NCBI RefSeq assembly: GCF_013170705.1
Contig: NZ_CP033334.1
Coordinates: 5,061,501 to 5,125,500, forward strand
Length of the DNA stretch: 64,000 bases
Reading direction: 5' to 3'
DNA from: Mesorhizobium loti
GTDB taxonomy: Bacteria > Pseudomonadota > Alphaproteobacteria > Rhizobiales > Rhizobiaceae
The translations under genes were made by a program, and so were the position numbers. Below are positions 9,093 to 17,221 of this stretch, in pieces. A model generated the notes under the pieces. It was not told the DNA's origin and did not search any database. It was given only the letters and a program-made list of their open reading frames with translations. Each line of letters begins with the position of its first letter. Position 1 is the first letter of the stretch.

Positions 9093-9377
9093 CTATGCCA
9101 GGGGTCGACCTTGTGCGGCCGGTGTCGGTGCAGCGAAAGCAATGAGAGCATCCTGGGGTAGCCGAAGCGCGGCCGCGATACGACGCAGCTTCGCCGGATC
9201 GGCAGCCCTGCCGTTCTCGATGTCCTCAATTTCGCCGACCGCGAGTCCGCAGGTCAGGGAAAGCTCTTCCAAGCTGTATCCGCGGGTTTCCCGCAGTGCT
9301 CTGAGGCTACTGGAATCTGACCCGATCTCACTGACTAGCGGTTCGGAGAGGGCATTGATTTTTGCGTTTTGGGGCAT
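9093..9377 (-). CDS. XRE-family helix-turn-helix regulator, 94 aa
   Basis: The ATG at 9377 has CCGGAG about 7 bases upstream; the frame is open further 5-prime but those residues are not protein-like. The helix-turn-helix core is RALRETRGYSLEELSLTCGL followed by VGEIEDIENGRAADPAKLRR, the usual five-helix XRE layout at residues 25-80. No sensor or enzymatic domain is attached. The target genes are unknown. It sits alone between the YbaK-type deacylase and a divergent gene for an exported protein at 9661, which it may regulate. Confidence 0.8.
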   Translation of the reverse strand: MPQNAKINALSEPLVSEIGSDSSSLRALRETRGYSLEELSLTCGLAVGEIEDIENGRAADPAKLRRIAAALRLPQDALIAFAAPTPAAQGRPLA

Positions 9378-9660
9378 TGGCAACTCCGGTGGCTGAAAGA
9401 ATTTGATCAAAATGGAGTGTTGCCTGAGACGAGCAGGAAGATGCCCGCTCGCCAGTGATTTGCCAAGAGCCAAACGGACCGTCACGCTATCGTGAACCGG
9501 ACGCCTTCGCACCGGCTTACGCACATCGGCACCATCAAGTTCTTTTGAACACCCGGCACCTTTTTGCTCGAAGGTTTAGGCCCACCTGTTCGTTGTTCTG
9601 ATGCACTGGCGTGAAAACCATCCGGTTCCAGCCAGGCCATTCCCCAGAAGGATATCTGCA

Positions 9661-10275
9661 ATGAACGTAAAGGCATCCCTCCTCGTGCTCGGCGCGATCT
9701 CCAGTCTTTTCATCGCCGGTGCGGCGAGCGCTCAAGCGGTGGACGCGTTGCGCGTTCGTGGTACTGTGATCAGCTTCGAGCCCTCACTGCTCACCGTCAA
9801 AACCCGCCAGGGCAACACCTCGGCGATCAAGCTCAATACCGGCTGGAAGATCTCTGGCGTCGCCAGCGCCTCCGAAAAGGACATCAAGCAAGGCGATTTC
9901 CTCGGCATCGCTTCCGTTTCAAAGGCGGATGGCGGCAGCGGGGCGCTGGAAGTCGTGATTTTTCCCGCTGCCTTGAAAGGCACCGGCGAGGGTGACCGCC
10001 CATGGGACCTGCAGCCGAACAGCCGCATGACCAACGGCACGGTAGCGGACGTCACCGACATAAGCGGGCGAGCCGTGACGCTGACCTACGACAATGGGCA
10101 AACCAAGAAGATTTCGATCCCCGACAGCACGCCTGTCGTGACCTTTGCCCCGGCCACGCCGACCGATCTCAAGCCAGGCGCAACGGTCTTCGTGACGGCC
10201 CAGCGTGAGGCTGACGGGACGCTGAGTTCCAGCCGTGTCGTGGTGGGAAACAAGGGCGTGGTCCCGCCAATGTAG
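9661..10275 (+). CDS. Exported protein of unknown function, 204 aa (DUF5666-like)
   Basis: The ATG at 9661 has AGAAGGAT 7 bases upstream and gives a clean Sec signal peptide ending ASA-Q (cleavage after residue 24). The mature protein contains two OB-like beta-rich repeats, the first around VRGTVISFEPSLLTVKTRQG and the second around NGTVADVTDISGRAVTLTYD. Each repeat has the form G-x-V ... L-T-V/Y-x-x-G, as in DUF5666-type proteins. It is probably periplasmic. No catalytic residues or metal sites are evident. I do not know its role. Confidence 0.82.
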   Translation: MNVKASLLVLGAISSLFIAGAASAQAVDALRVRGTVISFEPSLLTVKTRQGNTSAIKLNTGWKISGVASASEKDIKQGDFLGIASVSKADGGSGALEVVIFPAALKGTGEGDRPWDLQPNSRMTNGTVADVTDISGRAVTLTYDNGQTKKISIPDSTPVVTFAPATPTDLKPGATVFVTAQREADGTLSSSRVVVGNKGVVPPM

Positions 10276-10469
10276 CCAAACAGCCGGAAGGAGCGCGGCT
10301 TTTCGGGCCTGGTGGTGATGGCCGGCAAGCCAGCTTCTTCAGAAACAGTCCAGAAATAAAATTCTACAATCGGGAAATACTGACGAAAAAATTCGGGAGC
10401 GTAATCCCATGCGCGGCGGTCGGGCTATCGACCCGATGTATATCTGCCCGCGAAAAAAGGAACCGATCC

Positions 10470-10664
10470 ATGAAGAAGTCCCTCCTCTCGGCTCTCGGGC
10501 TTGCAGTTGCAGTTGCTTTCACGGTGCCGGCTATCGGCGTGACGAGCGCGGATGCGGCCCCGATGGCGAAGCATCATCGTCATCATCACCACCATCGTCA
10601 TCATCACCGCCATCACCATCACCACCATCATCACCACCACATGAAGACGATGAAGAAGGCCTGA
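10470..10664 (+). CDS. Exported polyhistidine peptide, 64 aa
   Basis: The start has AAAAAAGGA 8 bases upstream. The signal peptide (MKKSLLSALGLAVAVAFTVP and on) ends ADA-AP at about residue 29. The predicted mature chain of about 35 residues holds 20 histidines in runs of 2, 5, 3 and 10 separated by single arginines, then MKTMKKA. Codons alternate CAT and CAC, so this is not a pure triplet microsatellite. Such a chain should bind Ni, Zn, Cu or Co in the periplasm; a metal-buffer or chaperone role is inference. It is monocistronic, with a strong hairpin 16 bases after the stop. No metal transporter gene adjoins it. Confidence 0.8.
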   Translation: MKKSLLSALGLAVAVAFTVPAIGVTSADAAPMAKHHRHHHHHRHHHRHHHHHHHHHHMKTMKKA

Positions 10665-10679
10665 CACCACACTGCCAAC

Positions 10680-10721
10680 GAGAAGACCGGCCTTGGCTTC
10701 TTGTTCAGGGCCGGTCTTCTC
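10680..10721 (+). terminator. Strong hairpin after the polyhistidine gene
   Basis: A perfect 13-bp inverted repeat (GAGAAGACCGGCC 10680-10692 with 10709-10721) encloses a 16-base loop. It lies 16 bases after the stop of the polyhistidine gene. There is no T-run after it, so it may be a Rho-assisted terminator or an mRNA 3-prime stabiliser. Confidence 0.55.
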
Positions 10722-10842
10722 CTGGTCGCACTGCCAGGCCCGACATGAACCGGGCCTCACACTTCGCCACCCTCGGCGATCGGCTCGATGTCGAAGGCGG
10801 CGCTGTTTTCGAGGGCGCAGGCCACTGTCTCGTACTCTCGGG

Positions 10843-10950
10843 TGCAATGGCGCCTATAAGGACGCCACCGACAGGGACGGCACGGTCTATGGCCAATGCA
10901 GCCAGACCGCGCAGGTTTCGCCCCAGACCAAGATCAAGCTCGCCAAGTAA
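10843..10950 (+). pseudogene. Possible 3-prime remnant of a small cysteine-containing protein gene
   Basis: The frame 10843-10950 reads CNGAYKDATDRDGTVYGQC and continues to a lysine-rich end before TAA. Its third codon positions are mostly G or C, as in real genes here. Upstream in this frame the translation becomes arginine-rich and implausible, while another frame (from ATG 10745) looks more protein-like until about 10840. A frameshift or truncation near 10840 is the simplest reading. I do not recognise the family. The stretch 10722-10842 otherwise holds nothing I can support. Confidence 0.35.
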
Positions 10951-11041
10951 CCACCGGACGGCAATAAGAATGGCGGCTCGCCCTTCGGGTCGGCCGCCAT
11001 CTTTCTTGGTTGAATCCCTTGTCTTATGAGCGGAGGGATCC

Positions 11042-11347
11042 TCAGCGCCGGCTGAAAAGCAGGCTGGCGACCAGGCCGAGTACCACAAGGCCGACCGCGG
11101 CGGTGGCCGCCGGGTGGTCGCGGGCCGATTTTTCGATCACCCTGCCCTGTTTGCGGATTGCCGGCATGGCATCCCGCAGCCGTCCAGCAAGATCCGAGTA
11201 TGTATCAAGAGCGGCATCGCGACCGTCTTCATAGTACGCGCCACCCCGTTTTAACGTTGCCCTGCGCAACGCCGCGAGTTCCCTTGAGAGGGCCGCGACC
11301 TGCTTTTCGAGGTCGATGTCCGAAAGGGTCGAGAATGATGCCATCAT
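11042..11347 (-). CDS. DUF883/ElaB-YqjD-like membrane-anchored protein
   Basis: 101 residues from the ATG at 11347, which has AAGGAA 5 bases upstream. An N-terminal coiled-coil (LEKQVAALSRELAALRRATL) and a helical middle are followed by a C-terminal hydrophobic anchor, AAVGLVVLGLVASLLF, ending in SRR. This is the design of the ElaB/YqjD/DUF883 proteins, which are inner-membrane anchored and in E. coli bind stationary-phase ribosomes. Only the architecture is visible here, so ribosome binding is inferred. The gene lies downstream of merR on the same strand but about 100 bases away. Confidence 0.75.
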   Translation of the reverse strand: MMASFSTLSDIDLEKQVAALSRELAALRRATLKRGGAYYEDGRDAALDTYSDLAGRLRDAMPAIRKQGRVIEKSARDHPAATAAVGLVVLGLVASLLFSRR

Positions 11348-11449
11348 GCGTTTCCTTGTCTTGCTGGACGACGTCTTGCAGAAGGAAACGTAACGCCTCA
11401 CCCGAAGGCGAGTTCCGGCCCAAAGGCTTCAAAACGCGTCGTGCGGCGG

Positions 11450-11989
11450 TCAGCGCACCTGGTCAAGCAGACGCTTGCATTCCAGCAGATCGAACAGCGC
11501 CTCCTGCAGCAGCGCGCGGTTGTCGCGCGAGAGTTTCGACGCGTCCGGCTGAACCGGACCTTCCTCGTCGCTCTTGCCCAGGCCAAAAAAGCGGCGACTG
11601 GGCTTGACCCTTGGCTGGCCAACCAGCTCATCATCTCCACCGCGCGGCTGCGCCGCCGAGGTCAGCGGCACTTGGTCGGCCTGCTTCCGTTGCGAGATCG
11701 CCTCGACGGCCGCCATGTCACCATTACCGATGGCGACCAGGAAATGATTGCCGTTTTCGCGCAGCAGCTTCTGCACGCCCTTGATCGTGTAGCCCTGGTC
11801 GTAGAGCATGTGGCGGATGCCCTTGATCAGTTCGACATCCTGCGGCCGGTAGTAGCGACGGCCGCCGCCGCGCTTCATCGGCTTGATCTGGTTGAAGCGC
11901 GTCTCCCAGAAGCGCAGCACATGCTGCGGCAGGTCAAGATCTTCAGCGACCTCGCTGATGGTGCGGAAGGCGTCAGGGCTCTTGTCCAT
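11450..11989 (-). CDS. MerR-family transcriptional regulator
   Basis: 179 residues from the ATG at 11989, which has GAGGA 8 bases upstream; a GTG at 12004 is also in frame. The N-terminal winged helix begins [20 protein letters not shown] and continues with [20 protein letters not shown], typical of MerR regulators. The C-terminal part is long, polar and lacks the cysteines of metal sensors. In rhizobia a MerR gene of this type regularly follows plsX-fabH-ihfA, as here. Its effector and target are not known. It ends the operon running from DUF177. Confidence 0.87.
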   Translation of the reverse strand: MDKSPDAFRTISEVAEDLDLPQHVLRFWETRFNQIKPMKRGGGRRYYRPQDVELIKGIRHMLYDQGYTIKGVQKLLRENGNHFLVAIGNGDMAAVEAISQRKQADQVPLTSAAQPRGGDDELVGQPRVKPSRRFFGLGKSDEEGPVQPDASKLSRDNRALLQEALFDLLECKRLLDQVR

Positions 11990-12201
11990 GGGCGAAATCC
12001 TCACGCTGGAGCGTGACCCGGAACGGCATTCAGCGAGATCAGGCTCACCAAAGAGAAAAGCTCATTCCAGTCGCGCGGAATGGACCATTCGCGGAACACC
12101 AATCCGGCCATGCTGCCGAATCGGACCTTATTTCAGCGGTTTGTGAAGCAATATTCAAGCCCCGCGTCATGGCGGCGCCGGTTTTCAACCGCCAATGGAG
12201 G

Positions 12202-12525
12202 CTATTTGCCGCCCTTGGCCTTGCTGTTCTGATGCGAGCGCAGGATGCGGTTCTTCAGCACGTTGGACGATTTGAAGGTCATCACCCGACGCGGCAGGAT
12301 CGGCACCTCTTCACCGGTCTTGGGATTGCGTCCGATGCGCTCGTTCTTGGAGCGGACATGAAACGTCGCGAAGGACGACAGCTTGACAGTCTCGCCACGC
12401 ACGATGGCTTCGCAGATTTCGTCCAGCACAGCTTCGACGAGTTCGGCGGATTCAGTGCGCGACAGACCGACCTTTCGATAGACGGCCTCCGCAAGGTCGG
12501 CACGCGTAAGTGTCTTTCCCCCCAT
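12202..12525 (-). CDS. ihfA: Integration host factor subunit alpha
   Basis: 107 residues, full length for IHF-alpha. The HU/IHF fold starts [20 protein letters not shown]. The DNA-binding arm carries the signature [20 protein letters not shown], with the intercalating proline in NPKTG. With IHF-beta (not in this window) it bends DNA in replication, recombination and transcription. Its place between fabH and merR matches other alphaproteobacteria. Confidence 0.96.
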   Translation of the reverse strand: MGGKTLTRADLAEAVYRKVGLSRTESAELVEAVLDEICEAIVRGETVKLSSFATFHVRSKNERIGRNPKTGEEVPILPRRVMTFKSSNVLKNRILRSHQNSKAKGGK

Positions 12526-12627
12526 GCGACCGTCCCATCAGCTCAAACATAAAAATCGGCACAACAACGGCTGAGCCTAAGTAATTGATCCGGCAAGGTC
12601 AAGGACCGAAACCGACCCGTTCGGCAC

Positions 12628-13599
12628 TTACCAGCGAACCAGAACAGCACCCCAGGTGAAGCCGCCGCCCATCGCTTCCAGGAGGACCAGGTCTCCCTTC
12701 TTGATGCGACCATCGGCAACGGCCACCGACAATGCCAGCGGCACGGAAGCCGCCGAGGTGTTACCGTGCAAATCGACCGTAACCACCACCTTTTGCTCGG
12801 CTATCCCGAGCTTCTTGGCGGAAGCGTCAATAATTCGTTTATTGGCCTGGTGCGGCACGAACCAGTCGAGATCGTCAGCGGTGATGCCCGCGGCCGAGAA
12901 GGTCGCCTCGATAACGTCGGTGATCATGCCGACCGCGTGCTTGAAGACCTCGCGGCCTTCCATCCTGAGATGGCCGACCGTTCCCGTGGTCGACGGTCCG
13001 CCATCGACGAAAAGCTTGTCCTTGTGCGCGCCGTCGGAGCGCAGGCTGGCCGCCAGAACGCCATGGTCGGCAATCGTGCCGGCCCCCTCGCCCGCTTCAA
13101 GGACCAGCGCGCCGGCGCCGTCGCCGAACAAGACGCAGGTCGAGCGGTCATTCCAGTCGAGGATGCGCGAGAATGTTTCCGAGCCGATGACCAGTACACG
13201 CTTGGCGAGGCCGCCACGGATATAGAGATCGGCTGTCGTCACCGCATAGACGAAGCCCGAGCACACTGCCTGCATGTCGAAAGCGAAGCCGTGATGCATG
13301 CCGAGCCTGTTCTGGATCTCGACGGCAGTAGCCGGGAATGTGTTGTTGGGCGTCGATGTCGCCAGCACGATCAGGTCGATGTCGTCCGGCGTCAGCCCGG
13401 CATTTGCAAGGGCGGCGCGGGCCGCGGCCTCGCCCAGGGAAGCCGTTGTCTCGTCGTCGGCCGCGATATGACGCTGGCGGATGCCGGTGCGCTGGGCAAT
13501 CCACTCGTCCGAGGTTTCGACCATGCCCTCGAAATCGGCATTCTTCATGATGCGGCGGGGCAGCGCGGCGCCCGTGCCGCGCACGACTGATCTGATCAA
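12628..13599 (-). CDS. fabH: Beta-ketoacyl-ACP synthase III
   Basis: 323 residues, TTG start with AGGAAAG just upstream. FabH condenses acetyl-CoA with malonyl-ACP to start type II fatty acid synthesis. The catalytic triad is intact: Cys113 in AVCSGF, His250 in VPHQAN and Asn280 in HGNTS. The N-terminus ([13 protein letters not shown]) and C-terminus ([13 protein letters not shown]) are typical. It follows plsX after 9 bases, the common plsX-fabH pairing that couples fatty-acid initiation to phospholipid synthesis. Confidence 0.97.
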   Translation of the reverse strand: MIRSVVRGTGAALPRRIMKNADFEGMVETSDEWIAQRTGIRQRHIAADDETTASLGEAAARAALANAGLTPDDIDLIVLATSTPNNTFPATAVEIQNRLGMHHGFAFDMQAVCSGFVYAVTTADLYIRGGLAKRVLVIGSETFSRILDWNDRSTCVLFGDGAGALVLEAGEGAGTIADHGVLAASLRSDGAHKDKLFVDGGPSTTGTVGHLRMEGREVFKHAVGMITDVIEATFSAAGITADDLDWFVPHQANKRIIDASAKKLGIAEQKVVVTVDLHGNTSAASVPLALSVAVADGRIKKGDLVLLEAMGGGFTWGAVLVRW

Positions 13600-13608
13600 A
13601 GTTCTTTC

Positions 13609-14679
13609 CTATTCCTTCGCGTCGGTAACGACGTCGGATTTCCTAGATGACAGGGCACGCGGGTTGCGTGCGTGAAACAGGTCCAGGTCGGCCTCGATCC
13701 GGTCAAGCAGATTGTTGCGAACCATGTCGTAGCCGAGTTCGATCGCGGCGGCGAACCCGTCCGAATCGGCGCCGCCATGGCTTTTGACGACGATGCCGCT
13801 CAGCCCCAGGAAAACGCCGCCATTGGAGCGGCCGACATCCATCTTTTCGCGCAGGCGATCGAAGGCACCCTTGGCGAAGACATAGCCGATCTTGGCCATC
13901 AGCGTGCGGCTCATGGCGGCGCGCAGATACCCTGCTATCTGGCGCGCGGTGCCTTCCGCCGTCTTCAGCGCGATATTGCCGGCGAAGCCTTCGGTCACCA
14001 CCACATCGACCGTGCCCTTGCCGATATCGTCGCCTTCGACAAAGCCATGATAGTTCATCGAGGCCATGTTGGCCTCGCGCAGCATGCGTCCTGCTTCCTT
14101 GACCTCTTCCTGGCCCTTGATCTCTTCCACGCCGACATTGAGCAGGCCAACCGTCGGTCGGGCGATGCCGAACACGGCGCGCGCCATGCCGGTGCCGAGA
14201 ATGGCAAAATCGATGAGCTGTTGCGCATCGGCGCCGATGGTGGCGCCGACGTCCAGAACCACGCTTTCGCCGCGCAATGTCGGCCACAATGCCGCGATCG
14301 CCGGGCGATCGATGGTCGCCATGGTGCGCAGGCAGAATTTCGACATCGCCATCAACGCGCCTGTGTTGCCGGCGGAGATGCAGGCGTCCGCCGCACCCGA
14401 CTTGACCGCTTCGACCGCCTTCCACATCGAAGACTTCCAGCGGCCATGGCGCAGCGCCTGGCTGGGCTTGTCGTCCATCCTGACCGCGATCTCGCAGTGG
14501 AAGAATTCGCTCACCTCGGCCAGTTTGGGGAACTTGGCCAGTTCGGGGCGCACCAGTTCCTCACGCCCGTAGATGACGAAGCGAATGTCGGGACGGCGGG
14601 TCGCGACCGTCATGAGCGCCGGAATGACCACGGCTGGTCCGTGATCGCCGCCCATGGCATCGATGGAAATCCTGATCAC
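13609..14679 (-). CDS. plsX: Phosphate acyltransferase PlsX
   Basis: 356 residues, GTG start. PlsX converts acyl-ACP and phosphate to acyl-phosphate for phospholipid synthesis. The N-terminal signature [11 protein letters not shown], the [10 protein letters not shown] segment, [14 protein letters not shown] and the C-terminal [16 protein letters not shown] are all characteristic. It lies between a DUF177 gene and fabH on the same strand, the standard order in Rhizobiales. The ribosome binding site is weak. Confidence 0.97.
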   Translation of the reverse strand: MIRISIDAMGGDHGPAVVIPALMTVATRRPDIRFVIYGREELVRPELAKFPKLAEVSEFFHCEIAVRMDDKPSQALRHGRWKSSMWKAVEAVKSGAADACISAGNTGALMAMSKFCLRTMATIDRPAIAALWPTLRGESVVLDVGATIGADAQQLIDFAILGTGMARAVFGIARPTVGLLNVGVEEIKGQEEVKEAGRMLREANMASMNYHGFVEGDDIGKGTVDVVVTEGFAGNIALKTAEGTARQIAGYLRAAMSRTLMAKIGYVFAKGAFDRLREKMDVGRSNGGVFLGLSGIVVKSHGGADSDGFAAAIELGYDMVRNNLLDRIEADLDLFHARNPRALSSRKSDVVTDAKE

Positions 14680-14792
14680 GCGGTATTTATCTCACGGTTA
14701 TGCGGCAGGTCGCTTTAGTGATCGCGAAGGTTCGGCGAAAATAGCGGTTTTGGGTTTTCACACAACCGACTTTTCCATCGCGGGCGAGGTTT

Positions 14793-15341
14793 TCAGGATT
14801 TTCCCAGCAAGGATCGCAGTTTTTGCTGGAATTCGTTCTCAGCCGCTTCGGTCCTACCGCCGGCGTCCAACGAAGCGCCCGGCTTGCGCGGATAAGGGTC
14901 GATCGCCAATCCGAAGAACTGTTCGGCGAGTGCCCCGACATCGATGGTGTCGCCGGAAAATGTTTCGGGACCGTCGGGCCCGTCCGCATCGAGAAGTATC
15001 TCACCGCCGCCTTCGAATCCCTGCCGTCCGAGCTTGGAGTCCTCGGGCAACAGCAGCGCCTCGACCGGCTCGTCGATATGCGCCTGGACCGGATCGAGCG
15101 TGACGATGCAGGCCTGGGTGATGTCGGCCTCGACACGGCCGCTGACCTTCACGCCATTGCGCTTCCAGGACGCCACCAGGAGTTCCGCACGATAGGCTTC
15201 CACCGAAAGCAGCCCATGCTCCCCGGCGAGCGCCGCGCGCTGGGCGGCATCGGCCTCGATCACCACGGGCAGGCCCTTCTGCGGCAGCCGGGCGACGTTG
15301 GCGAAAAACGATACCGGGCTTCGCGTATCAGCGTGTTTCAT
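14793..15341 (-). CDS. DUF177 (YceD-like) protein
   Basis: 182 residues from the ATG at 15341, with GGAGGAG a few bases upstream; the ATG shares one base with the TGA stop of the preceding gene. The DUF177 region includes VEADITQACIVTLDPV, where the single conserved cysteine fits the family, and LLLPEDSK. In bacteria YceD is linked to rRNA/ribosome metabolism and often neighbours rpmF and plsX; no rpmF is present here. The acidic C-terminal tail with PYPRKPGA is also typical. The function in this lineage is not established. Confidence 0.88.
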   Translation of the reverse strand: MKHADTRSPVSFFANVARLPQKGLPVVIEADAAQRAALAGEHGLLSVEAYRAELLVASWKRNGVKVSGRVEADITQACIVTLDPVQAHIDEPVEALLLPEDSKLGRQGFEGGGEILLDADGPDGPETFSGDTIDVGALAEQFFGLAIDPYPRKPGASLDAGGRTEAAENEFQQKLRSLLGKS

Positions 15342-15886
15342 CAAGCTCCTCCCTTGGCGAGCGGAAACGTCGCCGTACCGGAAACGATTGATTCGGACGG
15401 CTGCGCGGCCAGTTGCCGGCAAGCATCGACAACATAGTCGGCCAATTGCGACGCCTCGGGCCACGCGCCGGCGTCGGGCCGGACATTGCGGGCAAGGGCC
15501 GCGGTCAGCCCGTCATGGTCGTTTCTTTCCAGCGCATCATCATAGGCGGCGGTACGACCATAAAACATCTTCGCCAGCTTCTTCATGCGTTTGGGCACGC
15601 CAACATCGCCAATGCCCAACTCCCGCAGCGAATGATCGACGTCGAGGAAGAACTCGTCGATCAGCACCTGGGCGATTTCCTGCGTCACGCCGTCTTCACC
15701 GCGCAAGCGATGCTGGAACAGGAACATATGCAGCGAAAGCATCTCGAAACGGCCTAGCGGCGTGTCCGGTACATTCCAGTGGGAATAAAATACAGTCTGC
15801 CGCGCCGCTGCCACGATTTGTGCGTAGAGCGCGTCGGTGATGGCGCGGTTGGCATGGCGTTCGCGACCAAAAAGGCGCTGGAACAT
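15341..15886 (-). CDS. Ubiquinol-cytochrome c chaperone (CBP3-like)
   Basis: 181 residues from the ATG at 15886, with GGAGA about 10 bases upstream. The family helps assemble cytochrome b of the bc1 complex. The CBP3/UQCC region is visible as DALYAQIVAAARQTVFYSHW, RFEMLSLHMFLFQHRLRG and DHSLRELGIGDVGVPKRMKK. It is predicted to be cytoplasmic or peripheral to the membrane. It overlaps the DUF177 gene by one base, so translation may be coupled. It is divergent from bamE, a pairing seen widely in alphaproteobacteria. Confidence 0.88.
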   Translation of the reverse strand: MFQRLFGRERHANRAITDALYAQIVAAARQTVFYSHWNVPDTPLGRFEMLSLHMFLFQHRLRGEDGVTQEIAQVLIDEFFLDVDHSLRELGIGDVGVPKRMKKLAKMFYGRTAAYDDALERNDHDGLTAALARNVRPDAGAWPEASQLADYVVDACRQLAAQPSESIVSGTATFPLAKGGA

Positions 15887-16000
15887 GGGGATGGTCTCCG
15901 GGGACCGTTTGTTGAATTGGCCTTGTTGCATCGGCAGGCAAGCTGGTTTACCGGTTTTGCGGCCCAGCGCAAGTTGCGGCGATATAATGGAGAATTGTTG

Positions 16001-16516
16001 TTGCGCGCGCTGAATTTCAAGTCGACCTTCTCGTCCAGGCCTGCTGGCGCGATCTCACTGCTGCTCGTCGTATCGGCGCTCTCGGCATGTCATACCAACA
16101 AGATGATCGGCGACCTCAATCCAAGCGAGACGTTTACGCAAGGGTACGTCTATGACCAGCAGGCGGTCGATTCGGTGCCTGTCGGTTCCAGCCGCGAGCA
16201 GGTGCTTCTGGCGCTTGGCACGCCATCGACGACAGCGACGTTCGACAACGAGGCGTTCTATTACATTTCGCAAACCCGCAAACGCTATGTCGCCTTCGAC
16301 AAGCCCAGGCTCGTCGACCAGAAAGTGCTCGCGGTCTATTTCGGGGCCGACGGCCGCGTCAGCCAGATCGCCAATTACGGCTTGAAGGACGGCAAGATTT
16401 TCGACTTCATTTCGCGCACCACGCCGACTGGCGGCAAGGACCAGAACTTCCTCAGCCAGATCATCAACGGCGCGAGCAAGCTGGCGCCCGGCATTCCGGG
16501 CGGTGGAACTCCCTGA
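16001..16516 (+). CDS. bamE: Outer-membrane assembly lipoprotein BamE (SmpA/OmlA)
   Basis: 171 residues from the third of three consecutive TTG codons (15995, 15998, 16001), the one best spaced from GGAG at 15989-15992. No in-frame ATG suits. The lipoprotein signal ends in lipobox LSAC (Cys30). The SmpA/OmlA domain follows with GYVYDQQAVDSVPVGSSREQ, LLALGTPSTTATFDNEAFYY and VLAVYFGADGRVSQIANYGL. BamE supports the BAM complex that inserts outer-membrane beta-barrels. The exact start is uncertain by one or two codons. Confidence 0.92.
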   Translation: MRALNFKSTFSSRPAGAISLLLVVSALSACHTNKMIGDLNPSETFTQGYVYDQQAVDSVPVGSSREQVLLALGTPSTTATFDNEAFYYISQTRKRYVAFDKPRLVDQKVLAVYFGADGRVSQIANYGLKDGKIFDFISRTTPTGGKDQNFLSQIINGASKLAPGIPGGGTP

Positions 16517-16566
16517 TCATCAGAACCCGCTTTCCCTTGGGAAAGCGGCAACATCTCAGGCGACCG

Positions 16567-16598
16567 AAAACCCGTGGGAGCGATCTCACGGGTTTTTG
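16567..16598 (+). terminator. Intrinsic terminator of bamE
   Basis: A perfect 10-bp stem (AAAACCCGTG 16567-16576 with CACGGGTTTT 16587-16596) has a 10-base loop and ends in a T-run, about 50 bases after the bamE stop. Confidence 0.8.
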
Positions 16599-16674
16599 TT
16601 TCGCCAAGGCAAGGCCAGCTTGCCAGCAATGGGGCAAGCCCTTATCAAATCCCCTGGGCTTTGGTTTTTTGAAA

Positions 16675-17220
16675 ATGAGCAGTGGCGAACGTATAGCGCC
16701 GGACGGCTGGATGGCCACCGGCACGCCTGACAGGCAAACCGTGACCTCGGACTGGCTTGCCGTCGATCCTCCGGCAATCGACGGCGTCAGGGTCAAGGAA
16801 ATCAGGCCCGTCGCGACGTCCAACGGCTATCTCACCGAGGTATTCCGCGATGAGTGGGATCTCGACCGGTCGCCAGTCGGCCAGGTCTTCCAGCGCACGA
16901 TGTATCCAGGCGCGGTAACCGGCTGGCATGCGCATGAGGTGACGCTGGATCGGCTGTTCTGTTGCGTCGGGAGCGTGCGCATATCGCTCTATGACGGCCG
17001 AAAGGCCTCGCCCAGCTTCGGCACTGTCTGGCACAAGATCGTCGGCGCGCTACGACCGGCGATCGTCATCATCCCGCCCGGCGTGTGGCACGGTGTGACG
17101 GCGCTCGGGCCGGAGATCGCCCTGCTGCTCAATCTCGTCGACAAGGCCTATGCATATGACGCGCCTGACCATTGGCGCCTGCCGCCGGACACCGATCACA
17201 TCCCCTACAAGCTGGTGTAG
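16675..17220 (+). CDS. Cupin protein, dTDP-4-dehydrorhamnose 3,5-epimerase-like
   Basis: 181 residues from the ATG at 16675. The fold is the RmlC cupin: EVFRDEWDL, the central QRTMYPGAVTGWHAHEVTLD, the LFCCVGSVRISLYDGR strand pair and VIIPPGVWHGVTALG. RmlC epimerises dTDP-4-keto-6-deoxyglucose. The usual catalytic His is plausibly the one in GWHAHE, but the RmlA, B and D partners are absent here, so it may act on another nucleotide sugar. It ends 1 base before a GT2 gene, so the two are surely cotranscribed. A bamE terminator separates it from upstream genes. Confidence 0.8.
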   Translation: MSSGERIAPDGWMATGTPDRQTVTSDWLAVDPPAIDGVRVKEIRPVATSNGYLTEVFRDEWDLDRSPVGQVFQRTMYPGAVTGWHAHEVTLDRLFCCVGSVRISLYDGRKASPSFGTVWHKIVGALRPAIVIIPPGVWHGVTALGPEIALLLNLVDKAYAYDAPDHWRLPPDTDHIPYKLV

Positions 17221-17221
17221 C

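Noticed and set aside
10550..10640. The histidine run as a simple CAT/CAC microsatellite
   Set aside because: Codons are mixed and interrupted by arginine codons, and the frame has a signal peptide, ribosome binding site and terminator, so a real gene is more likely.
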